A stretch of DNA of 12,662 nucleotides. It comes from an uncultured Oscillospiraceae bacterium (GTDB lineage Bacteria > Bacillota > Clostridia > Oscillospirales > Oscillospiraceae). Shown here piece by piece: positions 7,982-12,662 of this stretch; the stretch's first letter is position 1; every line of letters begins with the position of its first letter. The position numbers were made by a program, and so were the translations under genes. The notes beneath the pieces are model-generated. The model ran no database searches and was not told the origin of the DNA. It worked only from the letters and a program-made list of their open reading frames with translations. The stretch spans positions 1 through 12,662 of the forward strand of contig CAKTED010000014.1 in assembly GCA_934546725.1 (NCBI GenBank), given 5' to 3'.

Positions 7982-8021
7982 AAAAAAAGCTCAGGCAAAA
8001 GCCTTATGGGCTTCGCCTGAG
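7982..8021 (-). terminator. Second terminator hairpin in the mntP leader
   Basis: On the - strand CTCAGGC (8021-8015) pairs with GCCTGAG (7996-7990), with an inner stem AAGCC/GGCTT separated by a small internal loop, followed at once by seven U (7988-7982). It looks like a complete intrinsic terminator 18 nt before the mntP start. It is separate from the riboswitch terminator just upstream. Its outer left strand can alternatively pair with the right strand of that upstream terminator (8018-8023 with 8038-8043, six pairs), so its formation may itself be regulated. Confidence 0.8.
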
Positions 8022-8030
8022 TCCGAACGC

Positions 8031-8074
8031 AAAAAAAGACTCATGCGTATAACCCCCAAAGCTATACATGAGTC
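8031..8074 (-). terminator. Expression-platform terminator of the Mn2+ riboswitch
   Basis: On the - strand GACTCAT then GTATA (8074-8063) pairs with TATAC and ATGAGTC (8051-8047 and 8044-8038), with a two-base bulge at 8045-8046 and the loop GCTTTGGGGGT. Seven U follow (8037-8031). The left strand contains CTCATG, which also closes the P1 stem of the aptamer, so aptamer and terminator are mutually exclusive. This is the arrangement of a transcriptional ON switch. Confidence 0.82.
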
Positions 8075-8161
8075 TCGCAATTTAAAGCAAGCCAGACCTA
8101 AAAACGGCCAGGATGTTGAACTTGCTCCGCACCGCACGGGCGCGCTTGCTACTCCCTCACG
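8067..8161 (-). ncRNA. yybP-ykoY (Mn2+-sensing) riboswitch aptamer
   Basis: Leader RNA of the mntP-ATPase operon. The 5' conserved block GGGAGTAGC directly follows the P1 strand CGTGAG (8161-8156). The 3' conserved block GCGAGA directly precedes the complementary strand CTCATG (8072-8067), giving a 6-bp P1 with one G-U pair. Inside, AGCAAG (8126-8121) pairs with CTTGCT (8091-8086), and GGCC-GTTTTTA-GGTC forms a hairpin. These blocks and their order match the yybP-ykoY class, which binds Mn2+ at the junction of two coaxial helical legs. A terminator that overlaps P1 follows, and mntP is the textbook target. I identified it by motif and context, not by a covariance-model search. Confidence 0.88.
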
Positions 8162-8178
8162 GGAAAATTGTAATTGTA

Positions 8179-8207
8179 ATTATAACATGCTCCGGCAGGT
8201 CTGTCAA
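8179..8207 (-). promoter_or_regulatory. Sigma-A promoter of the mntP operon
   Basis: On the - strand TTGACA (8207-8202), a 17-nt spacer and TATAAT (8184-8179): both hexamers and the spacing are perfect consensus. Transcription would start about 7 nt downstream, just ahead of the riboswitch aptamer. Such a strong promoter suits a gene held off by termination rather than by weak initiation. Confidence 0.92.
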
Positions 8208-8237
8208 GCAATTTGTGCCGAATTTGCACCTTATCCG

Positions 8238-8269
8238 CCCTGCCGGGGCACAGACGCTCCCCGGCAGGG
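8238..8269 (-). terminator. Candidate terminator of the malic enzyme gene
   Basis: CCCTGCCGGGG (8238-8248) and CCCCGGCAGGG (8259-8269) form a perfect 11-bp GC-rich stem with a 10-nt loop, 12 nt after the malic enzyme stop codon and upstream of the mntP promoter. No U-run follows on the - strand (the next bases are CGGATAAGG), so it may be a weak terminator or a 3'-end stabilising hairpin. Confidence 0.55.
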
Positions 8270-8280
8270 TGAAAATCAGC

Positions 8281-9450
8281 TCATTTTCCCGCAGCGCCGC
8301 TGTGTCGCGCCGCCTCGGCAACGGCTGCGGCCACCGCTCCGCCTACGCGGCTGTCGAACGCCTCGGGAAGGATCATGTCGCGCGAAAGCTTATCGCCCAC
8401 AAGGTCGGCTATCGCCTTTGCCGCGGCAAGCTTCATCTCCTCGTTTATCTCTCTCGCGCGAGCGTCCAGCGCGCCCCTGAAAATGCCCGGGAAGGCCAGA
8501 ACATTATTTATCTGGTTCGGCAGATCGCTTCTGCCGGTTCCGACTATCGCCGCGCCGCCCTTATACGCCTCGTCCGGCATGATCTCCGGCACGGGGTTTG
8601 AAAGAGAGAAGAGGATGGGATCCTTCGCCATGGTCCGCACCATATCGACGTTTACGATCCCCGGCGCGGAAACGCCGACGAAAACGTCCGCTCCGCGAAG
8701 CGCATCGGCAAGCGTGCCGGTGAGCCTGTTCTTATTGGTGATCGCGGCAAGCGCCTTTTTCGCGCTGTTCAGGCTCTCGTCGCCCGCGCAGATGGCGCCC
8801 TTTCTGTCGCAGACGATAACGTCGCCCACGCCTACGCCGCAAAGCAGCTTTGCAATGGCCGTTCCGGCGGCTCCCGCACCGCTTATGACGACGCGGATAT
8901 CGGCAAAGCTTTTGCCTACGAGCCTGAGCGCGTTCGTGAGCGCAGCGAGCACCACGACGGCCGTTCCGTGCTGATCGTCATGAAAAACGGGGATATCACA
9001 GCGCGCCTTGAGCTTTTCCTCTATCTCAAAGCAGCGCGGCGCGGCAATATCCTCAAGATTTATTCCGCCGAAGCTGCCCGCCAGCAGCGCAACGGTGTTC
9101 ACTATCTCGTCAACGTCCCTGCTGCGCACGCACAGCGGAACGGCGTCAACGCCCGCAAAGGCCTTGAAGAGCACGCACTTGCCCTCCATGACGGGCATAC
9201 CGGCCTCCGGGCCGATATCGCCGAGGCCAAGCACGGCCGTACCGTCCGTCACGACGGCGACGGTATTGCTCCGCCAGGTAAGATCAAAGCTTTTTGATAC
9301 GTCCTTATTTATCTCCAGGCACGGCGCGGCCACGCCGGGAGTATAGGCCAGCGAGAGCATTTCGCGGCCGTCCACGGCCATTTTGGGTTCAACGCTCAGC
9401 TTCCCCTTCCATTCATAGTGCAGTTCAAGCGATTTTGCAGCGTAATCCAT
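8281..9450 (-). CDS. NAD-type malic enzyme (malate dehydrogenase, oxaloacetate-decarboxylating)
   Basis: Catalyses oxidative decarboxylation of malate to pyruvate and CO2 in the cytoplasm. The 389-residue length is that of the short bacterial malic enzyme, without the C-terminal phosphotransacetylase-like domain of MaeB. Key parts: catalytic Y36 in LAYTPGVA, SNTVAVVTDGTAVLGLGDIG, catalytic K91 in EGKCVLFKAFAG, metal-binding E133/D134 (LEDIAAP) and D159 (FHDDQHGTA), and the Rossmann loop ISGAGAAGTAIA (GAGAAG 191-196). An aspartate (D215, VIVCDRKG) at the end of the next strand favours NAD over NADP; that preference is inference. The start at 9450 is preceded by GAGGTGGG. The gene is flanked by its own candidate promoter and a terminator hairpin, so it appears monocistronic and unrelated to the metal operon downstream. 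Confidence 0.94.
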   Translation of the reverse strand: MDYAAKSLELHYEWKGKLSVEPKMAVDGREMLSLAYTPGVAAPCLEINKDVSKSFDLTWRSNTVAVVTDGTAVLGLGDIGPEAGMPVMEGKCVLFKAFAGVDAVPLCVRSRDVDEIVNTVALLAGSFGGINLEDIAAPRCFEIEEKLKARCDIPVFHDDQHGTAVVVLAALTNALRLVGKSFADIRVVISGAGAAGTAIAKLLCGVGVGDVIVCDRKGAICAGDESLNSAKKALAAITNKNRLTGTLADALRGADVFVGVSAPGIVNVDMVRTMAKDPILFSLSNPVPEIMPDEAYKGGAAIVGTGRSDLPNQINNVLAFPGIFRGALDARAREINEEMKLAAAKAIADLVGDKLSRDMILPEAFDSRVGGAVAAAVAEAARHSGAAGK

Positions 9451-9484
9451 GGTTTTCCCACCTCATTTTGAAGTCTTACCATGT

Positions 9485-9513
9485 ATATTACATCAGCTTT
9501 TCCCAAAAAACAA
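9485..9513 (-). promoter_or_regulatory. Candidate promoter of the malic enzyme gene
   Basis: In the gap between spoIID and the malic enzyme gene, the - strand reads TTGTTT, a 17-nt spacer, then TAATAT, about 35 nt upstream of the start codon. Each hexamer matches the sigma-A consensus only partly. No terminator hairpin for spoIID is visible in the same gap, so read-through from spoIID is possible. Confidence 0.45.
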
Positions 9514-9529
9514 GGGCGCATATCAGGTT

Positions 9530-10570
9530 TTACAGCAGCGCGGCTCCTGCGGCAAGGGCAGACAGCGGCGTAACGCTCGTTCCGGGATAAAAATGCGAGA
9601 GTATCTCGCGGAAGCCGCAGCCGTTTTCCGCCATGGCGTTCGCGCCGTACTGGCTCATGCCCACCCCGTGCCCGTAGCCCGTGACGGTGAAGCTCACGCC
9701 GCCGTCCTCGCGCCGCCAGCTCACGAGCGCCGAACGGAGAGAGAATATTTTTCGCAGCTCGCTGCCGCTTATCTCCTCCCCGCCGAGCCGCACCTTGAGC
9801 AGGCGTCCCGTCGTGGAATAAACGGCGTCCGTCAAAAGTGCGCCGCTCGACGCGTTCACGGCCGCGTCAGCGTCCCACTCCGCCACGGCGGCATACAGCG
9901 CGTCCGCGTCAAGCGTTACGCTGCTTATGTAGTTCGGCACCTCCTCCGGCTTCTCCATGCTCTCCACGCTCACGAGATACGGCAGAGCCGTCCCGAAAAC
10001 GTTTTCGCAGCTCTCCGTAAAGCCGCCCGAGCAGGCGTGAAATGCCGTCAGCGCCGCCTGTCCGTCATATGAAACGCAGAGTCCGTCCGTCTCCGCCACG
10101 GCGGCGCGCAGCTTTTGGGCAAAGCTTTCGTAATCCGCGCCCCACTTCTCGCGCAGCGCCTGCTCCGGCTGCCAGGCCTGACAGCACGCGGCATCCGTAC
10201 ACACCGCCCCGCCGTGCGTTCCGGCGTTCATTTTGTATACGGCATAGGTCCTCGCGGCCACGGCCTGCGCTGCAAGCGCCTCCGGCTCAAAGGACGCGGG
10301 CATCTCCGCCGCCACAACGCCGAAGAGGTAGTCCGAAAGCTTCATCGTCACGCTCTCGCCGTCCACAAGCACCTCAAGCGCCGCGGCCCCGTCAAGAGCC
10401 TCCGCCTCCGGCGAAGGTGTCGGCTCCGCCGTTTCGCTTATCGCCATCACCTCGGCGCGCGGCGGGTCCTCCTCGGCGTGCGTGCTGTCCTCCGGTACGA
10501 GCAGCGGCATGGCCATTATTACGCCCGCCTGCAAAAGCGCCAGCAGAAATATCTTGCTCAGGTTTTTCAA
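9530..10570 (-). CDS. spoIID: Stage II sporulation protein D (SpoIID/LytB family peptidoglycan hydrolase)
   Basis: A membrane-anchored lytic transglycosylase that, with SpoIIM and SpoIIP in endospore formers, remodels septal peptidoglycan during engulfment. The 346-residue product has an N-terminal hydrophobic anchor (~6-24), a Pro/Glu/Ala-rich linker (~28-62), then the SpoIID domain: YLFGVVAAEMPASFEPEALA with the putative catalytic E89, AQAVAARTYAVY, and a His/Cys cluster (H119, C124, C129, C130) reminiscent of the zinc site described for C. difficile SpoIID. Further on are ACSGGFTESCENVFG and the C-terminal TGYGHGVGMSQYGANAMA motif. TTG 10570 is preferred as start because GGAAG lies 7 nt upstream and the product then begins MKNLSKIFLL. 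A GTG at 10627 would add 19 residues without a good ribosome-binding site. Neighbours are not sporulation genes. LytB-type or SpoIID-like paralogues outside engulfment are an alternative. Confidence 0.88.
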   Translation of the reverse strand: MKNLSKIFLLALLQAGVIMAMPLLVPEDSTHAEEDPPRAEVMAISETAEPTPSPEAEALDGAAALEVLVDGESVTMKLSDYLFGVVAAEMPASFEPEALAAQAVAARTYAVYKMNAGTHGGAVCTDAACCQAWQPEQALREKWGADYESFAQKLRAAVAETDGLCVSYDGQAALTAFHACSGGFTESCENVFGTALPYLVSVESMEKPEEVPNYISSVTLDADALYAAVAEWDADAAVNASSGALLTDAVYSTTGRLLKVRLGGEEISGSELRKIFSLRSALVSWRREDGGVSFTVTGYGHGVGMSQYGANAMAENGCGFREILSHFYPGTSVTPLSALAAGAALL

Positions 10571-10674
10571 ATGCGCACTTCCTTTTTCAAATACAACGTG
10601 ATAAAATGGTTTACAGCTTCTGCTCACTTATATTCGCGCCCGGCGCGCATTATTACTCCGAAAGGACGCAGACA

Positions 10675-11490
10675 ATGAAAAAATCAGCCGTATTTTTTGC
10701 AATAGCACCGGCGGCGCTCGGCGCGCTCGGCGCGGTGCTGCACACCGTTGAGATAAACACGGTCGTCGACCCCGTTTCCGGGCTTGCCGAACCGTTCGCC
10801 CCCGTCAGCATCTGTCTCGGCGTCATCTCCCTTCTGAGCGCGGTCATCTTCTTCGCGCTGGCCTCGCTTGCGAAGGGGAAGAGCATCGAAGCCGTTCACA
10901 GCCGCGCCTTTGCCTCAAAAACGCCCGTGCCCGCCGTTATATCCGTGCTGCTCATGGCGCTCATGGTCTATGCGGCGTATCTCTGCCGCAAAAGCGGCGT
11001 CGGCCCGCGCAGCAGCGACATGTTCTCGCTCGTGCTGGCTATTTTTGCCGCGCTTGCGGGTCTTTCTGCGGCGCTGCTGTTCATAACGGCATATCTCAAA
11101 AAGGGCGGCGCCGAAACAATTCTCGCCTCTCTCGTGCTCGTGCTTTTCTCCTGCCTCTGGCTCGTTATCACCTATAAGGAAAGCTCCGCGGACCCGACGC
11201 TTATCAACTATGCCTATGACTTTCTCGCGCTCTGCGCCTCCGCCGTGGCCGTATACTATCTCGCGGGATACTCCTTCGGCCGCAGCAGACCCCGCGCGGC
11301 GCTCTTCACCGCCATGGCGGGCGTTTACTTCTGCCTGACCGCCATGCCGAAGGCCTCCTCCCCCGTTTTCAGATGCTTCTATATCTTCATGGCCGTTTAT
11401 CTTCTCATGAGCGAAGCGCTCCTCGCGCGCAATCTCTTCGCGGCGGCGGAGAAGGCTGCTCGTGACGGCAGCAGCGGCGCGGATGTGTAA
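10675..11490 (+). CDS. Uncharacterised multi-pass membrane protein
   Basis: A 271-residue very hydrophobic protein with about eight predicted membrane helices, at roughly residues 5-23, 44-66, 86-103, 116-140, 148-166, 180-199, 207-224 and 232-252. The interhelical loops are short and the C-terminal tail is short and Ala/Asp/Ser-rich. I do not recognise a family: no conserved charged motif in a helix, no ATPase or transporter signature, no cysteine pair. ATG 10675 is preceded by AAAGGA about 9 nt upstream. It is divergent from spoIID, with a ~100-nt intergenic region between their starts. Its TAA stop touches the first base of the CRISPR array, with no terminator between, so its transcript could run into the array. 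The hydrophobic pattern and codon use like its neighbours support a real gene. A link to the CRISPR locus is not implied by anything in the sequence. Confidence 0.75.
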   Translation: MKKSAVFFAIAPAALGALGAVLHTVEINTVVDPVSGLAEPFAPVSICLGVISLLSAVIFFALASLAKGKSIEAVHSRAFASKTPVPAVISVLLMALMVYAAYLCRKSGVGPRSSDMFSLVLAIFAALAGLSAALLFITAYLKKGGAETILASLVLVLFSCLWLVITYKESSADPTLINYAYDFLALCASAVAVYYLAGYSFGRSRPRAALFTAMAGVYFCLTAMPKASSPVFRCFYIFMAVYLLMSEALLARNLFAAAEKAARDGSSGADV

Positions 11491-11525
11491 CAGAGATTTA
11501 CATTTCTCTCTCGTAGTGGTATAAT
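11490..11525 (+). repeat. Degenerate first CRISPR repeat with intact promoter half
   Basis: Aligned with the other three repeats, the 3' 23 nt (11503-11525) are identical, including TGGTATAAT, while only 4 of the first 13 positions match. The decayed part begins at the stop codon of the upstream membrane gene. The 5' half of this outermost repeat would not be part of any crRNA, whereas its 3' end would still initiate transcription of spacer 1. Confidence 0.88.
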
Positions 11526-11723
11526 CATTTACATGCTTATAAAGCTTGGAGTACTGTCGTAGTTCCCTTTTCTCTCTCGTAGTGGTATAATTTCGCCATC
11601 CAGCAGTGGCGGCATAGAGATGTCGTAGTTCCCTTTTCTCTCTCGTAGTGGTATAATGAATTTATTATGGCAGAGACTAACTGGGTAGTCGTAGTTCCCT
11701 TTTCTCTCTCGTAGTGGTATAAT
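11490..11723 (+). CRISPR. Type II-C-like CRISPR array, 4 repeats / 3 spacers
   Basis: Three identical 36-bp repeats (11556-11591, 11622-11657, 11688-11723) and one degenerate terminal repeat (11490-11525) separate three unrelated spacers of exactly 30 nt (11526-11555, 11592-11621, 11658-11687). The repeat begins GTCGTAGTTCCC and ends GTAGTGGTATAAT, which closely resembles Neisseria-type II-C repeats (GTTGTAGCTCCC...TACAAT) and gives the crRNA-sense strand as +. The array lies 3' of cas2 and is read toward it, opposite to the cas genes. Each repeat ends in TGGTATAAT, a consensus extended -10 promoter. With only three spacers the array is small. No spacer matches anything else I could see in the window. 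Confidence 0.97.
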
Positions 11724-11794
11724 GGTGCAGAACATGGAACGCAAATTCAGGCATTTTTGCTCCGGTATTTTCACGAATAATCGGGCAAAAATGC
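11724..11794. promoter_or_regulatory. Array-cas2 gap: candidate leader with stem-loop
   Basis: The short AT-rich stretch between the last intact repeat and the terminator. GCATTTTTGC (11751-11760) and GCAAAAATGC (11785-11794) form a perfect 10-bp inverted repeat, extendable by CCG/CGG past one bulged base. Because the degenerate repeat is at the other end of the array, this side is the likelier site of spacer insertion. No gene and no anti-repeat (tracrRNA) is visible here. Confidence 0.45.
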
Positions 11795-11837
11795 AAAAAT
11801 ACGGAACAATTTCTTCTCGAAATTGTTCCGTATTTTT
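11795..11837. terminator. Bidirectional terminator between CRISPR array and cas2
   Basis: A perfect 19-bp stem: 11795-11813 pairs with 11819-11837 around the loop TTCTC. It is A-rich on the left arm and T-rich on the right, so U-runs follow in both directions. It would end cas operon transcripts just after cas2 on the - strand, and array transcripts on the + strand before they become antisense to cas2. Confidence 0.9.
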
Positions 11838-11839
11838 TC

Positions 11840-12160
11840 TTAAAAAAGCATCAGCTGCTCAAACTGCTGCGGCTTATCGTAAGGTGTCGGTTTACCGACA
11901 AGCAGCTCTATCGCTCCATACTGCTTCTCTGTTATCACCAGCATTCTCACCGCTCCCTTTGGCGGCAGGACCGACAATATTCTCCCCTTATGCGTTTCCA
12001 CGGAATCTCTTCCATTGCAGACGCGGGCATAAACGGAGTACTGTACCATATGGTAGCCGTCTCTCAGCAGAAAATTGCGAAATTGTGCCGCACTGCGCCG
12101 CTCTGCTTTAGTCTTGACTGGCAGATCAAACATCACCAATATTCTCATAAGCCTACTCAT
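11840..12160 (-). CDS. cas2: CRISPR-associated endoribonuclease/integrase subunit Cas2
   Basis: A 106-residue Cas2, the dimeric core that bridges two Cas1 dimers in the spacer-integration complex. The ferredoxin-like first strand MRILVMFDLPV carries the conserved Asp (D12), followed by KTKAERRSAAQFRNFLLRDG and MVQYSVYARVC, and later the typical LPPKGAVRMLVITEKQYGAIEL strand-turn-strand. ATG 12160 (MSRLMRIL) overlaps the end of cas1 by 8 nt with GGAG upstream; ATG 12148 is an alternative start. The frame is open further upstream, but that part shadows cas1. No csn2 or cas4 lies between cas2 and the array, which together with the Cas1 type supports subtype II-C. The terminator at 11795-11837 follows the stop immediately. 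Confidence 0.95.
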   Translation of the reverse strand: MSRLMRILVMFDLPVKTKAERRSAAQFRNFLLRDGYHMVQYSVYARVCNGRDSVETHKGRILSVLPPKGAVRMLVITEKQYGAIELLVGKPTPYDKPQQFEQLMLF

Positions 12161-12662
12161 ATCTGTGCTGCTCCAGCGGAATAAGCTCGGGCAATTCCAG
12201 CGCGGCGCTCTGCTCCACAACGCTGTTGGCCATGGACGTACATACCCTGTCTATCGCCAGCATAACCCTGTATCGCCGGTTTGCCTGCTTTACGAGGTAA
12301 TTCGTGAGGTTAAACAGCCCCGCCTTCTGCTGCGTGGTCAGCGCATCGTCATCCTCTGTGAAGTTCTGCGCTACATAAAGGTCAACAACGGGTCGGAACG
12401 GTTCGATCAGGTCGTCTGCCAGATTGAAATTGTTCAGCGCACTTCTGTGATGGATACCGATGCACGGCTCCAGTCCATGCACCACAAGGTTTCGCGCGAT
12501 TCCGCCGCGCAAAATTGAATATCCGTAATTCAGCGCGGCGTTTCGAGGATCGTCCGAAGCACGAAAAAAGTCATCGCCGAACAGGCACGGGAAGTACATC
12601 GCGGCGGCGACAGCCTCACGGTTATCGCTGTCGTTGGAAAGTGCCCTTCCCGACATCTGCCG
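12153..12662 (-). CDS. cas1: CRISPR-associated integrase Cas1 (type II), N-terminal part outside window
   Basis: The metal-dependent integrase that inserts new spacers together with Cas2. The C-terminal ~169 residues are present; the frame is open to the window edge, and full-length type II Cas1 is about 290-300 residues. The three catalytic positions are recognisable: Glu in NREAVAAAMYF, His in EPCIGIHHRS, and the acidic DLIEPFRPVVD. The block NAALNYGYSILRGGIARNLV is typical of type II Cas1. The stop codon TAG (12153-12155) lies inside the start of cas2, an 8-nt overlap showing one transcription unit that continues upstream, where cas9 is expected beyond the right edge. Subtype II-C is inferred from the sequence style and the lack of csn2. 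Confidence 0.95.
   Translation of the reverse strand, partial: RQMSGRALSNDSDNREAVAAAMYFPCLFGDDFFRASDDPRNAALNYGYSILRGGIARNLVVHGLEPCIGIHHRSALNNFNLADDLIEPFRPVVDLYVAQNFTEDDDALTTQQKAGLFNLTNYLVKQANRRYRVMLAIDRVCTSMANSVVEQSAALELPELIPLEQHRYE

Noticed and set aside
8031..8074. Reading the CTTTGGGGG loop hairpin as a separate regulatory RNA
   Set aside because: It is better explained as the riboswitch expression-platform terminator because its left strand overlaps aptamer P1 and seven U follow.
10571..10627. Longer SpoIID starting at GTG 10627
   Set aside because: There is no good ribosome-binding site, and the extra residues precede a typical N-terminal anchor that begins right after TTG 10570 with GGAAG at proper spacing.
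10571..10674. Sigma-E-like promoter for spoIID or a sigma-A promoter for the divergent membrane gene
   Set aside because: Partial matches only (a TTTACA and a TATATT 13 nt apart; a CATTTTAT too far from any -35), so no promoter is called; a short GC-rich palindrome near 10636-10648 is noted but is not convincing as an operator.
10042..10674. In-frame upstream extension of the membrane protein
   Set aside because: The upstream portion is antisense to spoIID and extremely Arg/Pro-rich; ATG 10675 has its own ribosome-binding site and starts a normal hydrophobic N-terminus.
11724..11840. Possible tracrRNA between array and cas2
   Set aside because: No stretch complementary to the repeat's 5' part (GGGAACTACGAC-like) is present here or elsewhere that I could find in the window; tracrRNA is expected near cas9, outside the window.
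11722..12111. An open frame of ~129 codons on + starting at the last CRISPR repeat
   Set aside because: It crosses the 19-bp terminator and lies antisense to cas2; its composition looks like a shadow frame and it has no family features.

Overview
The window looks like a chromosomal segment of a GC-rich, endospore-forming member of the Clostridia (Oscillospiraceae-like). The grounds are a SpoIID homologue, an ECF sigma/anti-sigma pair, a C_GCAxxG_C_C protein, a Mn2+ (yybP-ykoY) riboswitch, and several TTG/GTG starts. This assignment is inference from gene content; no rRNA or tRNA gene is present to settle it.

Left part (1-4235, + strand): the 3' part of trmB, then xth/exoA (exonuclease III/AP endonuclease), a dus-family tRNA-dihydrouridine synthase, an ECF sigma factor and its zinc-finger anti-sigma factor. 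These genes overlap or lie very close together and end at a strong intrinsic terminator (3725-3765). A small cysteine-rich C_GCAxxG_C_C protein follows. The gap at 4236-4671 is filled by a decayed ~84-nt tandem repeat with variable-stem hairpins.

Middle part (4672-10570, - strand): a metal-export operon runs leftward. A near-consensus promoter (8179-8207) is followed by a yybP-ykoY Mn2+ riboswitch, two successive terminator hairpins, mntP (Mn2+ efflux) and a SERCA/PMCA-like P-type ATPase, and ends at a 15-bp bidirectional terminator. The promoter and riboswitch would place both exporters under Mn2+ control, so the ATPase probably exports Mn2+ as well as, or instead of, Ca2+. Upstream, on the same strand but as separate units, are a short NAD-type malic enzyme and spoIID.

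Right part (10675-12662): an unrecognised eight-helix membrane protein (+) ends exactly where a small CRISPR array begins (four 36-bp repeats, three 30-nt spacers). The array is followed by a hairpin-rich gap, then cas2 and the C-terminal part of cas1 on the - strand. The Cas1 sequence, the repeat and the absence of csn2 between cas2 and the array point to type II-C. cas9 and tracrRNA would lie beyond the right edge. Each repeat ends in a perfect extended -10 element (TGGTATAAT). The outermost repeat has lost its 5' part but kept this promoter part intact, as expected for an array transcribed from promoters inside its own repeats.

The observations most worth a second look are the degenerate promoter-retaining repeat with inverted array polarity, the nested alternative pairings between the Mn2+ riboswitch and its two terminators, and the joint Mn2+ control of the P-type ATPase.
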